Source of the DNA: Phycisphaera mikurensis NBRC 102666
Lineage (GTDB): Bacteria; Planctomycetota; Phycisphaerae; Phycisphaerales; SM1A02
Direction of reading: 5' to 3'
Assembly: GCA_945870475.1 (NCBI GenBank)
Contig: CAMBSR010000045.1
Location: 1-12,232 of the forward strand
Length of the DNA stretch: 12,232 bases
Below are positions 1 through 8,200 of the stretch, in pieces. Within the stretch, counting starts at the first letter, position 1. Each line of letters opens with the position of its first letter. A program made the translations under genes and the position numbers. The notes below the pieces were generated by a model that had not been told where the DNA came from, did not search any database, and saw only the letters and a program-made list of their open reading frames with translations.

Positions 1-96
1 GGCCACGTCGCTTCCGGCGCGCTCGGTGCACGCGGCGTTCGGCAGCGAGGCCAGGAGCGCGGCAGCGAGGAGGAGGATGGAGAGGCGAGGGGCCAT
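1..96 (-). CDS. Partial exported protein or lipoprotein, N-terminus only
   Basis: Only the first 32 codons lie in the window; the gene runs off the left edge. The ATG at 96-94 opens a frame reading MAPRLSILLLAAALLASLPN, then AAC and a short polar stretch. This is a clear export signal: Arg at residue 4, a Leu/Ala hydrophobic core, then a small-residue cleavage region with a Cys at residue 23. The Cys could be a lipidation site, but Asn at -3 is poor for a lipobox, so signal peptidase I cleavage is equally possible. Third codon positions are mostly G or C, as in the other genes here. There is no strong Shine-Dalgarno sequence. It is divergent from the PDZ lipoprotein gene, with 49 bp between the start codons. 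The function cannot be told from this fragment. Confidence 0.6.
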   Translation of the reverse strand, partial: MAPRLSILLLAAALLASLPNAACTERAGSDVA

Positions 97-118
97 GCGA
101 CGCGTCCGACGGGGCGTG

Positions 119-138
119 AAGATAGCCGCTTGTATGAT
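119..138. promoter_or_regulatory. Candidate divergent promoter elements
   Basis: The 49-bp gap between two divergent start codons must hold control sequences unless these lie inside the genes. On the plus strand, TATGAT at 133-138 matches a sigma-70-type -10 box at 5 of 6 positions. It would place transcription start at or within a base or two of the ATG at 146, giving a leaderless message. No good -35 box sits 16-18 bp upstream. On the minus strand, TATCTT (complement of 119-124) is a weaker -10 candidate for the left gene. Both are sequence matches only. Confidence 0.25.
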
Positions 139-145
139 TCGACCC

Positions 146-1375
146 ATGCGCAAGATCCTGGGAACGAGCTGCTCCGTCGTGATCGCCCTGGCTGGTTGTG
201 CCGGCCCCGGACCGGAAGTGACGGATGGATCGGCGCCGGGCGCGCCCGAGATGACGCCTGAGACCGCTCCGCAGCAGGCCGCAGCGGAGCAACCCGCCGA
301 GACCACGCCCGCCCCAGCCGTGAACGCCGCTCCTCCCGCCGGTGCCACGTCCACGGTGGCCCTCACCACCGACACCGCGATCCCGACCCGGGACGGCCGC
401 GCGCATCACTGGGAGCTTCGCGCCTTCAAGGACAACCGCATCGAGATCTTCATGGACGGTCACCCCGTGCCTGCCGACCACGTGGTGCGCAAGGGCAACC
501 ACGTGGCGGTGGTCGACGAGTCCGGCGCCGTCATCGAGCGACTCGACATGCCGCCCACCTGGACGCCGCAGCACGGAGACCCGGCCGCGGCGCCCGCGGG
601 CTACCGCCTGGCCGACGGCACGCAGCTCACGCCGCCGAAGGCCATGCTCGGCGGTCGGCTCGAAGCGGTGCCCGCCGGAACCCTGGCCCACATGCACGCA
701 GAGCACACCGAGGCCACGGGCAGCAAGTGCACCTACGTGGCGAACGTCATTCCCGACCTGCCGCTTGCCAAGGCCGGCATCATGGCGCATGACGTGATCG
801 TCATGGTCAACGGCTCGAACGATGCTTCGCCGGAAGCGATCCGCGCCATCGTCCGCGCTGCTGCGCCGGGCGACACGATCACGGTCACGGTGGTGCGCGC
901 GGGCCAGCTGCGCGATGCGTTCGTGACGCTCGCCGCGTGGGAGCCCAAGCACATGGTGCGTGCCGTCGGGGAAATGAACGAGGTGGCACCGGCCATGGCC
1001 TCGGGCGAACCCGCACGAGCGCCCGCACCGCTGCCGGTGGCGGCCGTGCAGCCGGCACCGGAACCGACGCCGGAGCCGAAGGCAGAGCCCGCACCCGAAC
1101 CGGTCGCGGTGGCGCAGCCGGCACCCGAGCCGAAGCCGGCACCTGCGCCGGAACCGAAGCCTGCGCCGGCGCCCGCACCGGTGGCGCAGCAGGCACCCGC
1201 CGCCGCACCGAGCGATCCGGCCATGCAGGATGAGCTCGCCAAGGCGCGTGCCCGCATCGCAGAGCTCGAGCGCCGCGTGCAGGCCGACGAGGCCGTCCGC
1301 AAGGCGATCCGCCCGCAGCCGGCACCGCAGCCCAGTGCCACGCCAGGGCCCGCTCGCACGCCGCCGGCGCCCTGA
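146..1375 (+). CDS. PDZ-domain lipoprotein with Pro-rich stalk and C-terminal coiled coil
   Basis: A 409-residue predicted lipoprotein. The ATG at 146 is chosen because it gives a short signal peptide ending in lipobox LAGC, with lipidated Cys18; in-frame ATGs at 26 and 134 only add non-signal sequence. Residues 19-68 are an Ala/Pro/Glu/Thr-rich linker. Residues 85-135 form a small beta-rich module (IEIFMDGHPVPADHV, then a 'VAVVDESGAVIERL' strand pair). Residues about 165-265 are a PDZ domain: an LGG carboxylate-loop-like segment, then 'LAKAGIMAHDVIVMVNG' and 'PGDTITVTVVRAG', typical of PDZ domains attached to Deg-type proteases. No protease domain is present, so a peptide-binding or scaffolding role is likely. 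Residues 290-356 are a PAPEPKP-type stalk; 357-388 are heptad-like (ELAKARARIAELERRV) and may form a short coiled coil. No Shine-Dalgarno sequence precedes the ATG. The ligand is unknown. Confidence 0.85.
   Translation: MRKILGTSCSVVIALAGCAGPGPEVTDGSAPGAPEMTPETAPQQAAAEQPAETTPAPAVNAAPPAGATSTVALTTDTAIPTRDGRAHHWELRAFKDNRIEIFMDGHPVPADHVVRKGNHVAVVDESGAVIERLDMPPTWTPQHGDPAAAPAGYRLADGTQLTPPKAMLGGRLEAVPAGTLAHMHAEHTEATGSKCTYVANVIPDLPLAKAGIMAHDVIVMVNGSNDASPEAIRAIVRAAAPGDTITVTVVRAGQLRDAFVTLAAWEPKHMVRAVGEMNEVAPAMASGEPARAPAPLPVAAVQPAPEPTPEPKAEPAPEPVAVAQPAPEPKPAPAPEPKPAPAPAPVAQQAPAAAPSDPAMQDELAKARARIAELERRVQADEAVRKAIRPQPAPQPSATPGPARTPPAP
1013..1213 (+). repeat. Pro/Ala/Glu-rich low-complexity repeat within the PDZ lipoprotein
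   Basis: Residues 290-356 of the lipoprotein consist of imperfect PAPEP(K/T)P units. At DNA level these are short words such as gcacccgagccgaagcc recurring with small changes. Such Pro-rich stretches usually act as extended spacers, here between the PDZ domain and the C-terminal helix. The units are degenerate, so length variation between strains is plausible. Confidence 0.65.
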
Positions 1376-1472
1376 TCCGGCGACGAAACGACGCGTTCGT
1401 GGTCACTCACGGGCTGGCTCGCATGGCCGCATTCGCTGCGTCCGCATCGCCTTATCAACGGCGCGCGGCCGC

Positions 1473-1501
1473 TTCCCCGGCAGCCCGGGCCGCGGTAGAA
1501 T
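1473..1501 (+). promoter_or_regulatory. Candidate promoter of tRNA-Gln
   Basis: TAGAAT at 1496-1501 matches a -10 box at 5 of 6 positions and lies 15 bp before the mature tRNA 5' end. TTCCCC at 1473-1478, with 17-bp spacing, is a poor -35 match. The spacer is GC-rich and overlaps a hairpin-forming stretch (1465-1493). The position suits a tRNA promoter, but the -35 is weak. Confidence 0.4.
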
Positions 1502-1516
1502 CCTTCCGACACCCGT

Positions 1517-1587
1517 TGGGGAATGGTGTAACGGTAGCACAACTGACTCTGACTCAGTTTGTCTAGGTTCGAATCCTAGTTCCCCAG
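1517..1587 (+). tRNA. tRNA-Gln (anticodon CTG)
   Basis: A complete cloverleaf can be drawn. The acceptor stem pairs TGGGGAA (1517-1523) with TTCCCCA (1580-1586), with discriminator G1587. The D arm is 1526-1540 (GTG/CAC plus a T-G pair). The anticodon stem pairs ACTGA (1542-1546) with TCAGT (1554-1558); the loop CTCTGAC carries anticodon CTG at 1549-1551. The T arm pairs CTAGG with CCTAG around loop TTCGAAT (1568-1574). Anticodon CTG reads CAG, glutamine. The UGGGG 5' end and discriminator G also match bacterial tRNA-Gln identity. The 3' CCA is not encoded (GTTC follows the acceptor stem), so it must be added by nucleotidyltransferase. Confidence 0.96.
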
Positions 1588-1594
1588 TTCACGA

Positions 1595-1626
1595 CGCCCG
1601 GCCTCGCGCCGGGCGTTCGCGTTTTT
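1595..1626 (+). terminator. Rho-independent-type terminator after tRNA-Gln
   Basis: A perfect 8-bp stem, CGCCCGGC (1595-1602) with GCCGGGCG (1608-1615), encloses a 5-base loop. TTCGCG and then TTTTT (1622-1626) follow. The T-run is offset six bases from the stem, which is less than ideal. It lies just after the tRNA and between convergent transcription units. Read from the minus strand the same hairpin has no T-tract, so it is not a convincing terminator for the secretin operon. Confidence 0.6.
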
Positions 1627-1647
1627 GCATCAGCGTGCAATGCGCGC

Positions 1648-2232
1648 TCAGCGCGACTCGCCCACGCGCATCGGCTCGAAGACCATCGCGCGTGCGCCAT
1701 CCGACCACACCGGCGCGCCACCGCTGACAGGACGGAAGCAGACGGTGAAGTCGAGCGAGTTGCCCTGAATGCGATCGGTGCCGCCCTGGTCGAGGAGCGA
1801 GAGCTGGAATCGGTAGCCGTCGCCGATCAGGTTGCGGAAGCGGCCGAGATTCAGGTCGCGCGTCTCGATGGTCCACACGTGGAACGGCTTGGTGCCGGGT
1901 GCGGATGGGCTGCCGGCGGTGCCGCTGCGGTACGCAGAGACCACGAACTGCCCATCGCGCCAGGTGGGCGCCGGATAGGGCCGCGCAAACAGGTAGAGGG
2001 TGAGGGTGATCTGGTCAGGACGGTTGTTGCCGTCGCTGTCGCCGGGCTTCGGCTCGAACGTCAGGCTGAGTGCGTTGATGGGCGCGTCGTCCGGAGCACG
2101 CTGCGCCTTGCGCACGGCGGGCGGCATGGGACGGCCGTCCGAGGTCTCGGAGGAGACGGTCTCGCAGCCGGCGAGGAGCACGCATGCGCACGTTGCAGCG
2201 GCCAACGATGCAACGGAGGGAACATGCATCAT
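1648..2232 (-). CDS. Lipoprotein encoded after the giant secretin; candidate pilotin
   Basis: A 194-residue predicted lipoprotein. The N-terminus starts MMHV, has an Ala/Leu-rich core and ends in lipobox LLAGC (Cys22). Residues about 52-190 look all-beta: alternating strands such as 'ITLTLYLFA', 'GQFVVSAY', 'YRFQLSLLDQGG', 'LDFTVCFRP' and 'ARAMVFEP', with an acidic turn at 'DSDGNNRPD' resembling a calcium-loop-like Asp/Asn-rich segment. I do not recognise a named family. Its start overlaps the secretin stop in ATGATG: the first ATG gives a 4-base overlap, while the second (2229-2227) has better spacing from the AGAAGG ribosome site. Many secretins need a small lipoprotein pilotin for outer-membrane insertion, so the position suggests that role. 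This is inference; it is longer than well-known pilotins. Confidence 0.8.
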   Translation of the reverse strand: MMHVPSVASLAAATCACVLLAGCETVSSETSDGRPMPPAVRKAQRAPDDAPINALSLTFEPKPGDSDGNNRPDQITLTLYLFARPYPAPTWRDGQFVVSAYRSGTAGSPSAPGTKPFHVWTIETRDLNLGRFRNLIGDGYRFQLSLLDQGGTDRIQGNSLDFTVCFRPVSGGAPVWSDGARAMVFEPMRVGESR

Positions 2233-5200
2233 GGAGCCTTCTTCCCGGGCGGCGTGCCCGTGGCGGGAGCAGGAGCGGGTGACGCCGGCGCGGTGCCGGT
2301 GTCGTTCATCGGCGGCGCGGGCGGTGGCTCCTCGGTGGTGCCCTTCATGGGCGCCATCGGTGCATCGCCGTCGACGTCCGGGGCCTCGGAGGGCGCCCCG
2401 ATCGGGTTGACGTACTCGCCCTTCTCGTTGAAGCGACCCTGCATGCCCTTGAGCTGCGCGTCGCGGATCTGGTCCTTGAGGCCGGGCTGGAGCGTCATGC
2501 GGTCCACGGTCTCGTTGGTGATCTCCTTCATGCGCTGCGGGGTGCGCACCACGTGCGGGCGCAGCACGATCAGGAGCTCGGTCTTGACGGTGTTCTCCGC
2601 CTTCTGGCGGAACGCCATGCCGAGGATCGGGATGTCGCCGAGGAGCGGGATCTTCTTGTCGGTGCGCTCGTAGCGGTCGTTGATGAGCCCGCCGATCACC
2701 ACCGTCTCGCCGTCCTTCACGGTGACCGTGGTGTTGGCGCGGCGACGCTCGATGATGGGGCTGCGGAACGTCTCGGAGATGTCGACGGTCTGCCGGCTCA
2801 GGCGGCTGATCTCGGGCTCCACGGCCATCTTCACGAAGCCGTCCGGGTTGATGGAGGGGGTGACCGAGAGGATCACGCCCACCTCCTCCGAACGGACCGC
2901 GCTCTGCTGGCCGGCGGCGCTCACGGTGACCGCCTGCGGGACGCTGATGCTCTCGCCCACCTGGATGCGTCCCTCGGTGTTGTTGGCCACCATGACGCTG
3001 GGGTTGGAGAGGAGCTGCACGCGGTTCTGCGAGGCGAGCGCGTTGATGAGGAGGTCGAAGTCCGGGCCGCCCACCGCGATGTTGGGGAGGCCGGTGACGC
3101 CCGCGAACATGGCCGGCGCGAGGCCCAGGAGGCCGGGCACCTGCGGCGCGCCGTCGGCGAACGCGCCCTTGTCGAGGCCGAATCCGCCGGCGCCGTAGTA
3201 GCCGTCGCCGATCTGGACGCGGGTGAACTCCAGGCCGATGTCCTCGGCGCTGTTGATGGTGACTTCGGCAAGCATCACCTGGATGAGCACCTGCGGCGGG
3301 TCGACGTCGAGCTCGGAGATCATGCCCTTGAGCTTCTCCACGTAGCGCGGGCTGCCGGTGAGGAGCACGGTGTTCGACTTCTGGTCGCCCACCACGGTGA
3401 CCTGCGCATCGAGCAGGCGGCTGGCCGCGGCCTGGCGGTTGTCGCCGTAGGCCTCGAGCAGCTTCTGGCGCTCGCCGTCGGCGAACTTGGTGAGGGTCTG
3501 CGCGATCTCCGTGGCGGTGGCGTTCTTCAGGCGCACCACGTGCTGGTCACGGTTGCCGAACTGGTCGGTGTCGAGCTCCTTGATCACCTTCTCCACGGCA
3601 CCCAGGTAGTTGGGCGTGCCGCTCACCAGCAGGCTGTTGGTGCGCGGGTCGACGGTGATGGAGAGTTCCTGGCGGTCGTCGGGCACCACGTTGAGCTCGA
3701 GGCCCGCGATGGTGGTGCTCTTGCCGGCGCTCTCGGGCGCGGTGGCCGGGGCGGCGCCGTCGGCGGGCTGCCCGCCGCCCTCGCGCGGCTTCAGGACGTA
3801 GAGATTCCCCTGCTTTCGCAGGCGGAACAGCTCGTTGAGGATCTCCAGGATGCTCTCGGCCTCGGCGTGCGCCAGGCGGATCACGCGGACGTTCTGCGCG
3901 GAGCTGTCGTCCTTGTCGAGGTCCTCGATCATCTTCTCGACCAGCGCCATCGAGTCCTTGGGCGCGCGGATGATCACGGTGTTGGAGCGGATGTCGGGGG
4001 TGAGGCTGATCGACTGCCGCACGGCGGCGTTGATCTCCATCTCCGCGCTCTCCACCTCCATGCCCGGGATCTGCTTCAGGTAGCGCACCACGGTGGCGGC
4101 CTGCGCGCCGCGCGCGGCGAGCGAGTTGCCGGAGAGCACGCTGTCGATCAGGCTGATGAGCTCGAGCACGTTGGCGCTCTTCAGGCGCACGTACTTGATC
4201 TCCACCACCTCGAGCGGCTTGGACGCCTCGAGGTCGTTGATGATCTTGCTCATCGTGGTGATGTCGGTGGCGGCGCCGGAGAGGATCACCGCGTTGGTGC
4301 GGCCGTCGACGATGGCGCGCACGCTGTCGTTGCCGCGGCGGCGGTTCTCCTCGCGCACGTACATGTTGTCGAGCATCTGCACGATGTCGGCGGCGCGGCT
4401 CTTCTTGAGCTGGATGGTCTGGAAATCACGGGTGAACGCGGTGTCCTTGCCCACGGCCTTCAGGTCGCCGATGAGCTGCTTGATGATCTCCGCGTTCTCC
4501 TGGCTCGAGGCCACGATGAGCGTGTTGGTGGCCAGGTCGCTCTCGATGGAGATGCGGTCCGAGGGACGCGCCGTCTCGCCGAGCGTGGCGAGGCGCTCGC
4601 GCATCACCGTCTGCAGGCGCGGCGCGATGGTCTCGACGCGGACGCCCACCACGGGGATCACGTGGAGCGCCACGGCCGGGTCGGTGGGCTGCTCCTCGAT
4701 GCGGTCGACGAGTCCCTTGATGTCGTCGAAGTCGGGCTGCGTGGCGGCGATCAGCAGGCAGTTGGAGCGCGGGTCGGTCATGACCAGCGGCCGGGCGCGC
4801 TTGGCCACCGTCTGCGGGAGGTCCGCGTAGCGGCGCTCCATGATCTGGTTGACGGCGGTGGCCACGCGGTCGAGGTTGCCGCGCTTCATGGGCAGCACGT
4901 GGAGCGGCGCGATCTCCTCGCGGTCGAGCGTGTCGAGCTGGCTCACGATGCCCTTGATCACGTCGAACGCGTCGGCGCCGCCCGAGATGAGGAGCGAGTT
5001 CGCCTGCTCGTCGGCCAGGACGGTCACCTTCTGCAGGTCGGCAGCGCGCGGCTCGACGGCCTTCAGGCGATCGAGGCGCGAGTCCATGAGCTGCTGGATG
5101 AGCGGTGCCAGGCGCGTGGCGCTGGCGTGCTCGAGCTGCACGAGCTTGAGTTCGCGCAGGTCGGCGGGGATCTCGCGGTCGAGCTGCTTGAGGAGCTCCT

Positions 5201-8200
5201 CCAGGACGATGAAGCTCCGCTGCGAGGTGCTCACCACGAGCGTGTTGGTGCGGTCGTCCGCCACGATGCGGACCTTGTCCTCGGGGCGGAAGTTCTTCTG
5301 CTGCGCCTGGGCATCGAAGAACGTCTGCAGGCGCTGCGTGACGCTGCTGGCACCGGCGCGCGCGAGCGGGAAGCTGCGCACGCTGGAGGCGGGCGACGCG
5401 TCCACGGTGTCGAGGCGCTGCTGCATGGCCTCGACCAGCGCCACGGCCTCGTCGCGGCCGGCGACGATCACCGTGTTGGTGCGCTCGATGACGGTCATGG
5501 CGAAGTCGTCGGCAAGCGCCTTGCCGACGTCGCCCTGCGGCGCGCCGGTGAGCGTGGTGCCCGGGATCTTGCCGAGCGCCTTGCCCTGGGCGAAGAGCTC
5601 CTTGATGACCTTGGCGAATTCGTCGGCGTCGATGTTGACGAGCGGCAGGATGCGCATCGTCACGGCACCGGTCGTGGGAACGTCATCGAGCATGCCGATG
5701 AGTTCGCGCGCGGCAGCGACGTTCTCCTTGGCGCCGGTGACCATGATGGAGTTGGTCTTGTCGTCGGCCACCAGCTTGAGCGGCTTGGTGAGGTCGAGCA
5801 CCAGGTCGGGGGTCAGCGCGCCGTCGCGGTGGACGCGCAGGCGGCGGACCTGCTCCTGGAGCGCCTTCGCGAGCGTGGAGGCGCCCGGCGCGGCGGCGGT
5901 GTCGATCATCTTCTGGAGCGTGGCGGCCACGGCGGGCGCGGCAGCCTTGGAGAGGCGCACCAGTTCGCCCTCGCTCTGCGCCCACGTGGGCTCGGTGTCG
6001 ATGCCCTTCACGAGGTCGGCGATGAGCGCGCGGTCCTCGGGAAGCGCTGCAACCGCCAGCGAATTGCGGCCGGGCACGGCAAACACCTTCACCGGGCCGC
6101 GCACCACGCGGCCCTTCGGGTCGGTGGCGCCGGCGGAGGTCACGCCCAAGCCGTTCACGGTCTGCATGGCGGCCTCGGCCGAGAGATGCTTGAGCTCGAT
6201 CATGAAGAGCGAGCCGCTGGCCTCGGGCTTCAGCTCCTGGAGCGTGGCGGCCAGCTCGGAGAGCTCCTTGAAGTCCTTGTCCTCGGCACGCACGATGATG
6301 GTGCCGGCGGTCTCGTCGGGCACGATGCGCGGCGCGCGGATTCCGCGCTGCTGGCCCTCGGGCGGTGCGAACACGGTCCGGAGCGCGGAAGCGAGCTGCG
6401 TGGCGCTGTGCCCTTCCTTCACCATGATCAGGCGCGGCGAGGGGAGGCCGGCCACCTGCTCGCCGTCGAGCTGCTGGACGATGCCCTCGATCTTTCGGAG
6501 GTTCTTGCGGCTGGCGCTCACGATCACCGTGTTGGTGGAGGTGTCGGCCACGGCGCTCACCCAGTTCTCGTCCTTCACGAGCGAGGTGGGCGCCTGGCGG
6601 ATCGGTCGCCCGTCAGGGCCGGTGGCGGCCGCGGCGCGCTGCTGGCGCTCCTGCGGGTCGCCCTTGAAGGCGGTGTTGATGGCCGCGGAGACGCCCTGCG
6701 CCTGCGCATGGCGGAGGCTGAAGACGCGCAGCTGCAGGTTGGAGTCGTAGTCCTCGCTGTCCAGCTTGGAAAGCATGGAACGCAGGCCGTCCCACTCCTC
6801 CTTGGGCGCGCTCACCACCAGGCTGTTGGTGGCGGGATCGGTGACGATGCTCACGGCGCGGCGGCCCGGGGTGGGCGCATCCACGGCGTCGGGGCCGTAG
6901 AAGTAGCCGAGCGCCTCGCGCACCTTCTGCGCCTCGGCGTTCTTCATGGTCACGAACTCGGTGACGCGCTGCACCTCCGAGGGCTTGTCGAGCTCGGAGA
7001 TGAGCTGCGCGGCGGTGGCCAGCTGGTCGGCGCTGCCGGCGATGATCAGGCGGTTGGCGGCGCGGTCGGCGTCGATGCGCACGCCCTGCGAGTCGTTGCG
7101 CGCGGAGAGGAGCTGGCGCAGCGTCCACACGGCCTCGTCGGCCTGCGCGTGGGTCATGACGAAGGTCTTCACCTGGATGTCTGCGGCGGGCGATCCGGTG
7201 TCGAGCTTGGTGACCAGTTCCTCCACTTCCTTGAGGGCGGAGGAAGATGCGGTGACCATGAGCGTGTTGGTGCGCTCGTCGGCGCTGAACTGCGGCACGG
7301 AGAGCGGGCTGGCGCCGCGGCGGCTGCCGAAGAGCTGCTGCAGCGTGGCGGCAAGCCTGGTGGCGCGCGCCTGCGAGAGCGTGAACGTGCGGAGGATGGG
7401 CTTGGTGGCGGGCTCCGCGCCCTTGGCGCCGGCCACGATCTTGGCGGTGGCGTCGATGATCTGGTCGATGTCGCGCTCCGGTGCGGCAATGACGAGCGTG
7501 CCGCCCTGCGGATCGGCAACCACCGAGGCGCGGCGGGCGAGCTCGCCGGGCTGGCCGCCGGCGGGCGTCATCACGGAGATGGTCTGCAGCACCACCTCGC
7601 GGAGGGCCTCGGGATCGGAGCCGGGCGGCAGCTGGATCACGCGCACCACGCTCCCCGACGGCGGGATCGACTGCTGCGCCTGCTGTGCAAGCCGCTGCGC
7701 ACGTTCGACGGCGCGCTTGGAGCCCAGTATCACCAGGCTGTTGGTGGCGCGATCGACGGTGATGGTGACCTTGGTGTCGTCGTCCTGGTCGATGTCGGCG
7801 GCCTGGTTCATGCCACCCGTGCTCTGCGCAACGGCGGCGGCCAGGATGGCGGCGAGGAATCGCGGCGCGCGCGGCGCGGCATCGGAACGCGCCGAGGGCT
7901 GCTGCATGGGTTCGGTGCGGGGGCTCGGTCGCGCGGGGGCGGGCGTGGCGGCCGGTGCGGGAGTTGCAGCGGGTGCCGGCGTGGCCGCGGGCGCAGTCGC
8001 GGGCTTCGCGGCCGGCGCGGACTTCGGCTCCGGCGCCTGCTCCGATCCCTGCTGCGCACGCTTCATCAGCTCGTCGATCGTCACCACCTCGGCGCCGCCG
8101 CGGCCCTCGCGGTTGAGCGATCGCTCGAGCATGCGCGCGAGCTCCGTGGCGTCGCCGCGGGACGGGTCGAGCGCCACGGTACGCATCTCGCGGCCGGAGA

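Noticed and set aside
1465..1493. Strong GC hairpin (GCGGCC with GGCCGC, inner CCCGG with CCGGG) between the PDZ gene and the tRNA
   Set aside because: It has no T-tract and overlaps the likely tRNA promoter. In DNA this GC-rich such pairing is expected by chance, so it was not called a terminator.
733..1542. Minus-strand open frame opposite the PDZ lipoprotein, running into the tRNA region
   Set aside because: Its Gly/Ala/Ser-rich sequence mirrors the Pro/Ala stalk of the real gene, and it overlaps the tRNA on the other strand.
1517..1587. tRNA-Gln as an integration (attachment) site
   Set aside because: No duplicated tRNA 3' end, integrase gene or change in composition was seen next to it.
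1230..1727. Plus-strand open frame spanning the tRNA and its terminator
   Set aside because: It reads straight through a well-formed tRNA and hairpin, is Arg/Ser/Pro-rich, and has no ribosome site or motif.
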